Assembly (NCBI GenBank): GCA_964532865.1
Contig: CAZHJA010000019.1
Span: 1-16,943, forward strand
Length of the DNA: 16,943 nucleotides
Direction of reading: 5' to 3'
Source of the DNA: CAZHJA01 sp964532865
GTDB taxonomy: Bacteria; Patescibacteriota; Microgenomatia; UBA1406; GWC2-37-13
Shown: piece by piece, positions 12,817-16,943 of the stretch
Position numbering within the stretch: the first letter of the stretch is position 1
Layout of the letters: each line of letters opens with the position of its first letter
Translations under genes and position numbers: made by a program
Notes under the pieces: model-generated
The model's input: only the letters and a program-made list of their open reading frames with translations
Database searches by the model: none
What the model was told of the DNA's origin: nothing

Positions 12817-13377
12817 ATGAAAAAATACAAAATAGTATTTAAAGGAAAAACAAAAAAAGGAGATGACATTATTATTCGTGATTTAAAAATTACAGATGCA
12901 AAGGCAATGTGTGAATATATTAATAAGCTATCAAGTGAAAGATCATTTATCCGAAGACAAGGAGAAATAATGACCTTAAAAGAAGAAACAAAATATGTAA
13001 AATCTCAACTACAGAAAATTAAACAAAAAAAAGCTGTACTACTTCTTGTTTTTTGCAATAAAAAGCTAATTGGAAACTCACAAATTAACATGAAAAGTTT
13101 AACTTCTGCACATATTGGAGACTTTGGAATTTCAATTAATAAAGAATATAGGAGTATAGGAGTAGGACGGCTTCTTATGGATAGTGTAATAAAAGAAGCA
13201 AAAAATAGAGTCCCAGTATTAAAAACAATTACATTTACATTATTTGCAAGCAATGCCATTGCATTTAAAATGTATAAAAGTTTTGGATTTAAAGAATATG
13301 GAAGGCTGCCAAGAGGACTTAAATTGAAAGATAAATATATTGATGAAATATCAATGTATAAGCAAATTAGAAAATAG
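12817..13377 (+). CDS. GNAT-family N-acetyltransferase
   Basis: A 186-aa acetyltransferase that would transfer an acetyl group from acetyl-CoA to an amine. The CoA-binding motif is clear: GISINKEYRSIGVGRLLMDS (residues 104-123), with R112-S-I-G-V-G117 as the R/Q-x-x-G-x-G pyrophosphate loop. The following NAIAFKMYKSFGFKEYGRLP (146-165) is the usual motif B end. The segment KKLIGNSQINMKSLTSAHIG is the strand-turn-strand seen in RimJ/RimI-like enzymes. The substrate is unknown: protein N-terminus, antibiotic or small amine are all possible. It starts three bases after the orphan sigma-4 gene and is followed 15 bases on by the HAD-like gene. Confidence 0.88.
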   Translation: MKKYKIVFKGKTKKGDDIIIRDLKITDAKAMCEYINKLSSERSFIRRQGEIMTLKEETKYVKSQLQKIKQKKAVLLLVFCNKKLIGNSQINMKSLTSAHIGDFGISINKEYRSIGVGRLLMDSVIKEAKNRVPVLKTITFTLFASNAIAFKMYKSFGFKEYGRLPRGLKLKDKYIDEISMYKQIRK

Positions 13378-13392
13378 TAAAATAAGGAAGAT

Positions 13393-13878
13393 GTGATAAA
13401 TACAATTCTTTCGGACCTTAATTATGTTCTTCTTTTTCCAGTAGATATTCAATACAATTCTTCTGTTAATGCACTTCATGGGAAGTTATTGCAAAAATTC
13501 ACAAAATACAATATATTTGATCATTTTAAATTCAACTTAGAGCTTTTGAAATATTACAAATCTCTTAAAATGAATAATTATTCATTAAATATGTTCACGT
13601 CAGGAACAATTCAAAAAGATCTTCAGATAAAAAAGATTATAGATCCAATATTTGAAAATATATTTTCATCAATAGAGCATGGGTATGATAAAAGAGATAT
13701 ACAATCATATAATAATATCTGTAAAAAATTAAATAAAAATAAAAAAGAAATACTATTTATTGATGACCTTGAATTTAGTATTCAAACAGCAAAAAAAGCA
13801 GGGTTAAATGCAATACATTATGAAAATAATCAAAAGCTTTTTAACGCTATGAAAAGTATAGGAGTTAAACAAGATTAA
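13393..13878 (+). CDS. HAD-superfamily hydrolase-like protein with altered motif I
   Basis: A 161-aa HAD-like protein, starting with GTG at 13393; AAGGAAG (13384-13390) precedes it, and the overlapping ATG at 13391 would stop at once. Motif I reads ILSDLNYVLL with D8 and N10, where active HAD phosphatases have DxD. Motif II is T69/S70 (NMFTSGTI), motif III K100 (YDKRDIQSYNNI) and motif IV D124/D125 (ILFIDDLEFSI), as in subfamily IA. Loss of the second motif I Asp, which acts as general acid/base in phosphatases, suggests reduced or altered catalysis, such as a binding role. The cap region is short. The gene ends 14 bp inside the convergent kinase-like gene (13865-13878). Confidence 0.78.
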   Translation: MINTILSDLNYVLLFPVDIQYNSSVNALHGKLLQKFTKYNIFDHFKFNLELLKYYKSLKMNNYSLNMFTSGTIQKDLQIKKIIDPIFENIFSSIEHGYDKRDIQSYNNICKKLNKNKKEILFIDDLEFSIQTAKKAGLNAIHYENNQKLFNAMKSIGVKQD

Positions 13879-14827
13879 GAACCCAGCTTTTAAATTCTTC
13901 TGCGCAGGTGTAATCTGGAGAAGGGGATAGTGATTCATCAAGAAATCCTCCAATAGCTCGTGAACAAAGCACTATCTGCAGTTTCTCTTTTGAATAATTC
14001 CTCTTAAGAAGAATGGAATATAGTTTGTTTGCAATTTCTTTATTTTTTAAAACACTAAATAACCTTTGAATAAAATAACAAATATCATATCCCTCAACAC
14101 TTTCTGACATTGCATGTTCTCCATCAATAAGTCCTAATTTATTTTGTTTTAAAATTATCATGTGCCATGGTGTAAAGTCTCCATGTTTGCATGCCTTATT
14201 TAAAATATTAACTTTCTTTTTGACAATATCAAGAAGCGTATTTAAATCATATTTTTTAATAATATTTTCTGGAATACTTTTATACCACAAGACAACTTTA
14301 TTTAAAAACTTTTCTTTATAATCTTCTCCTTGATGATATTTATCAGCATGAAGAACAGGAAGAGGAAGTTTTTCAATAAGCTCTGAAAGCTCAATGATTT
14401 TATCTAAATTATCCCAAACAGCTTTTAACTTGGAACTTTCTTTATTAAGAGGTCCTAATAATTCTCCATTGAAATATTCTGAAATAAAATAAAAGTATTT
14501 GTTATTATAATATCCTTTTTCAATATTTTTGGGAACGCAAAAATATGAATTTTCTCTTAAAACTATTTTATTAAAATAATAATTCCACTGATATTCATTA
14601 AATGTTGTTTCATTTATTCCATTACACGTTGAGAGTTTAAGAAAATATTCTTTACCTCCTTTTTTTAATATTCCTATAATATGCCTTTTTTGATGTTCTA
14701 AATTTATGCTATATCCTTTTCTTTTAAAAAATAAACATATATCTTTTAAGTCCAATGTTTCGTCCTTATAGTAACTCAATGTTTTTCCATTTTTTTTAAT
14801 TGTAAAAGCAGGTATTGTTTTATTCAT
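13865..14827 (-). CDS. APH-fold kinase-like phosphotransferase
   Basis: A 320-aa protein of the aminoglycoside phosphotransferase/choline kinase fold. The N-lobe carries GGKEYFLKLS (57-66) with the ATP-binding Lys64 and FNEYQ with Glu78. The catalytic loop is HGDFTPWHMI (215-224) with the catalytic Asp217; the metal-binding position usually occupied by Asn in HGDFxxxN is His222. The DFG-equivalent is LIDGEH (233-238) with Asp235. The substrate could be a small alcohol, sugar or lipid; the fold alone does not show which. It is the last gene of the minus-strand operon with the glutaredoxin-like and transpeptidase genes, 17 bp after the latter, so an envelope-related substrate is plausible. The start ATG has no clear Shine-Dalgarno. 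Confidence 0.8.
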   Translation of the reverse strand: MNKTIPAFTIKKNGKTLSYYKDETLDLKDICLFFKRKGYSINLEHQKRHIIGILKKGGKEYFLKLSTCNGINETTFNEYQWNYYFNKIVLRENSYFCVPKNIEKGYYNNKYFYFISEYFNGELLGPLNKESSKLKAVWDNLDKIIELSELIEKLPLPVLHADKYHQGEDYKEKFLNKVVLWYKSIPENIIKKYDLNTLLDIVKKKVNILNKACKHGDFTPWHMIILKQNKLGLIDGEHAMSESVEGYDICYFIQRLFSVLKNKEIANKLYSILLKRNYSKEKLQIVLCSRAIGGFLDESLSPSPDYTCAEEFKSWVLNLV

Positions 14828-14844
14828 TTATATATTTTATTTCT

Positions 14845-16167
14845 TTATTTATAAATATAAAGAGGCATGTCTTTATATGCAAAATCATAAACTTCTCTTG
14901 CATCTCCAGTGTGAAGGGCTACACATCCTCCTGTATTTGGTGTTCCTATAAAATCCTTGGGCCTTTCCAGTCTATAACCATTGCTTACTACCCAATAAGG
15001 TATTTCATGAATTCCAAAATATGCATTTAGCTTTGAACTATAACTAAATGCCATCCAATAAGGCATCCAAACATTGTAGATATTTGACCATGCATTATCT
15101 AACTTATTTAATATTTTAAATGTACCAACTGGAGTAGGATGGTCAATCCCAGTTGAAACAGTATATGAATTTACTAGATTTCCTTGGCTAAACAAATACA
15201 TTTTCTGTTGAGATATATCTACTTCAATGTATTTTTCTGAAAGATTTCCATAAGAGTTTGGAGATGTTTCAATATATGCTGTAATTTCATTAATATTATT
15301 TCCAATTAAACGTGAATGAATTACTAATGCAAGCTGTTTTTTGAATTTTACAAGAGGTATTTTTTTATCTCCTTTCTTTTGAAAAAGAGCATACTGATTT
15401 GTAATTGTTTTAAAAGCTTTTTCATTTATACGTATTTGAAGTTCTTCAATTTTAGGTATATATTCGGCTTTAATCATTTTCTTTAAATCTTGACTTGAAA
15501 AAGCAAATTCATGAAATTCATCTTCTCCCTTTACAATAACGACAACTTCCTCATTAAAAACATTATTTAGCTGTTTATTGTATAAGGCAACTTTATCTTT
15601 ATGAAGACTTTCAAGCTTTATTAATTTTGGCTCAATTGGTTTGTCTTCAGTCCCAAAGCCAAAAATAATCTTTGTTTTTAAATCTTCTATATCAATTTTA
15701 TATTTTTCCTGCCTTTCGTTATATATAAAGGTTTTATTTTCTTCATCAACTGCGATTTCATCACCTTCTTCACTAAAGTCATATATTGAATTATCAAAAA
15801 ACTCATAGAGCTTCTTGTCAAATATCAAAATAGGCATTATTTTTTTTTGAGATGAAAAGGATTGGATATAGCTTATGATTTTATTAAAAAATGACTTTTT
15901 ATTTTCTTCAAAAACAGACTCTATTGTTTTTTCATAATTAATAGATATTCCTAAATCTTCATAGTAATATTGATATATGCGGTTTTTAACTTTTATCTGA
16001 ATAGGAATCTTCATATTTTCTTCAAGCAGATTTGTTATATATTTTTTACTTTTATTTGAAACTTTATCATTTGAAAGAAATGTATTTGGGAAGACTAAAT
16101 TATTAAGATATATGTTTGCAAGTAAAATAAATAGAATAAATATAACAAAGAATAAAAACTTATTCAT
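14845..16167 (-). CDS. Membrane-anchored L,D-transpeptidase (YkuD) with N-terminal PG-binding-like region
   Basis: A 440-aa YkuD-family L,D-transpeptidase, a class of periplasmic/extracytoplasmic enzymes that crosslink peptidoglycan through an active-site cysteine. Residues 4-22 form an uncleaved membrane anchor. Residues about 45-300 look like repeated PG_binding_4-type domain sequence (YYEDLGISINYEKTIESVFE at 68-87, KIDIEDLKTKI, later KAFKTITNQYALF). The catalytic domain is 313-440: VDISQQKMYLFSQG, then HPTPVGTFKIL, then GIHEIPYW (His387) and IGTPNTGGCVALHTGDAREV with Cys415. The canonical S-x-G-C-x-R box is replaced by TGGCVAL, with no Arg two residues after the cysteine. It is the middle gene of a minus-strand operon (15 bp after the glutaredoxin-like gene). 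Confidence 0.9.
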   Translation of the reverse strand: MNKFLFFVIFILFILLANIYLNNLVFPNTFLSNDKVSNKSKKYITNLLEENMKIPIQIKVKNRIYQYYYEDLGISINYEKTIESVFEENKKSFFNKIISYIQSFSSQKKIMPILIFDKKLYEFFDNSIYDFSEEGDEIAVDEENKTFIYNERQEKYKIDIEDLKTKIIFGFGTEDKPIEPKLIKLESLHKDKVALYNKQLNNVFNEEVVVIVKGEDEFHEFAFSSQDLKKMIKAEYIPKIEELQIRINEKAFKTITNQYALFQKKGDKKIPLVKFKKQLALVIHSRLIGNNINEITAYIETSPNSYGNLSEKYIEVDISQQKMYLFSQGNLVNSYTVSTGIDHPTPVGTFKILNKLDNAWSNIYNVWMPYWMAFSYSSKLNAYFGIHEIPYWVVSNGYRLERPKDFIGTPNTGGCVALHTGDAREVYDFAYKDMPLYIYK

Positions 16168-16182
16168 TCAATTATTATATAG

Positions 16183-16827
16183 TTATTTAGCTGGAAATTC
16201 AGGCATTGAAGGAGGTGTATTTCCAGAAGGAGGATTGTTATCGGGCTTTTGATCACTTCCGGACTTATCTTTTAAATTGTCCAGTACTGATTCTAAAACA
16301 TTATCTTGATTATCATTAGCAGGCATAGGTGTTTGAGGAGCAGGAGTCTGAGGGACAGCAGGTTCAGCTGGTTTTGGCTCTACTACCTGAGAAGGTTGTG
16401 ATACTCTTGTATCTGGTTTTGGTTCTTCCTGAGCTGGAGCTGGTTGTGCTTCTTCTGGTTTTACTTCAGGCTCAACCTTAATTTCTTCTTTTGGTGTTTG
16501 TGGACTAGGTATTGGCGCTGGTGTTTGGGCTGGTTGTGCAGGAGGTGGTTGATCAGGTGTTTGAGCTTGAGGTTGCCCTCCAATTCCTAATGCCTTATCA
16601 AATTCTACTTGCGTAAATCCTTTAAGAACAATTGTTTGTCCATCATCTTTTTGAATTTGCGTTACTGGTGTTCCTGCAAAATTATTTGAAATAGAAAGCA
16701 TCTCTTGCAAATTATCTTTATTATTTTCAAGAGCCTTTTCAGTATATTCAAGCTTATTTTTTTTAAGATATTCTATTTCTTCTTTTGAAAATTTACAGTC
16801 TGATGTTGTATATATAATTACTTTCAT
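16183..16827 (-). CDS. Glutaredoxin-like protein with long Pro/Gln/Glu-rich tail
   Basis: A 214-aa two-part protein. Residues 1-80 are a compact glutaredoxin/thioredoxin-fold domain: VIIYTTSDCKFSKEEIEYLK (3-22) with C11-K-F-S14, a monothiol-type active site, and TPVT (53-56) with the cis-Pro54 that binds glutathione or thiol partners. The domain ends GFTQVEFDKALGI. Residues 82-214 are a low-complexity tail rich in Pro, Gln, Glu and Ala (PQAQTPDQPPPAQPAQTPAP, later a less repetitive Asp/Asn/Pro end), probably disordered. No signal peptide is present, so the domain should be cytoplasmic. The start is supported by a promoter ending nine bases before the ATG. It heads the operon with the L,D-transpeptidase and the kinase-like gene. 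The fusion is unusual; the partner of the tail is unknown. Confidence 0.85.
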   Translation of the reverse strand: MKVIIYTTSDCKFSKEEIEYLKKNKLEYTEKALENNKDNLQEMLSISNNFAGTPVTQIQKDDGQTIVLKGFTQVEFDKALGIGGQPQAQTPDQPPPAQPAQTPAPIPSPQTPKEEIKVEPEVKPEEAQPAPAQEEPKPDTRVSQPSQVVEPKPAEPAVPQTPAPQTPMPANDNQDNVLESVLDNLKDKSGSDQKPDNNPPSGNTPPSMPEFPAK

Positions 16828-16836
16828 ATATTTTTC

Positions 16837-16865
16837 ATTATGAAGAAAAAAAAGAAATTTGTCAA
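16837..16865 (-). promoter_or_regulatory. Promoter of the glutaredoxin-like/transpeptidase operon
   Basis: On the minus strand, TTGACA (16865-16860), 17 bp, CATAAT (16842-16837): 11 of 12 consensus positions. The start is predicted near 16830, about 3 nt before the ATG at 16827, so the message has almost no leader. Confidence 0.8.
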
Positions 16866-16913
16866 CCCCTATTTTATTAAATATTTAAGCAATATCTTTA
16901 GCTATTATATAAA

Positions 16914-16922
16914 TGATAAAAT
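16914..16922 (+). promoter_or_regulatory. Extended -10 of a probable divergent gene leaving the window
   Basis: TGATAAAAT is identical to the element at 2696-2704. A start near 16929 precedes an ATG at 16934 (frame reads MKN to the window edge); another ATG is at 16925. The -35 is poor. Only ten bases of the possible gene are in view, so this is a pointer rather than a gene call. Confidence 0.35.
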
Positions 16923-16943
16923 ATATGCATTATATGAAAAATA

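Noticed and set aside
1..16943. CRISPR array, insertion sequence or replication origin
   Set aside because: No regularly spaced direct repeats, transposase genes with terminal repeats, or DnaA-box clusters were seen.

Overview
The window is an AT-rich (low-GC) bacterial chromosome segment with short intergenic gaps and overlapping genes. TGA acts as a normal stop (AbiEi and AlkD both end on it), so the standard bacterial code fits. The gene mix and style suggest a Patescibacteria (Candidate Phyla Radiation) genome, perhaps Microgenomates-like. The clues are DUF2207 with a Gly-rich tail, a membrane-anchored YkuD transpeptidase with a GGCVAL active site, a DxQ-type polytopic GT-C-like protein, an orphan sigma region-4 protein, several unrecognised small proteins, and start codons lying almost on top of their -10 boxes. 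No marker gene is present, so this placement is inference.

Left part (1-2900), accessory in character: the 3' half of a tRNA-Ser, then a two-gene AbiE (type IV) toxin-antitoxin module behind a perfect consensus promoter, then an orphan HigA-like XRE repressor whose promoter contains a perfect palindrome. A decayed stretch with an interrupted gene remnant follows, then a small two-TM protein. A convergent gene of unknown function (2888-3676, minus) closes this part.

Middle (3700-10400): an overlapping alkD / MOP-flippase pair; a 46-codon ORF behind a strong promoter followed by an unrecognised Lys-rich two-TM protein; a large polytopic GT-C-like membrane protein on the minus strand; and, divergently, a DUF2207 membrane protein with an internal in-frame 33-codon duplication. 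The divergent pair shares a 10-bp inverted repeat whose two arms each carry an extended -10 (TGTTAATAT), one pointing each way. Several of these genes concern the cell envelope.

Right part (10400-16943): tRNA-Arg (anticodon GCG) and tRNA-Trp (CCA) in tandem; an unrecognised gene with a leaderless promoter; a phosphoribosyltransferase; a Phd/YefM-RelE toxin-antitoxin pair with direct-repeat operators; a tight operon of an orphan sigma-4 protein, a GNAT acetyltransferase and a HAD-like protein; and, convergent to it, a minus-strand operon of a glutaredoxin-like protein with a long Pro/Gln/Glu-rich tail, an L,D-transpeptidase and an APH-fold kinase-like protein.

Two themes cut across the window. 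First, many promoters place the predicted transcription start at or within a few bases of the start codon (about 2712, 8532, 10635, 11978, 16827), which points to leaderless mRNAs. Second, three separate toxin-antitoxin-type loci lie within 12.5 kb. No CRISPR array, insertion sequence or replication origin was seen.
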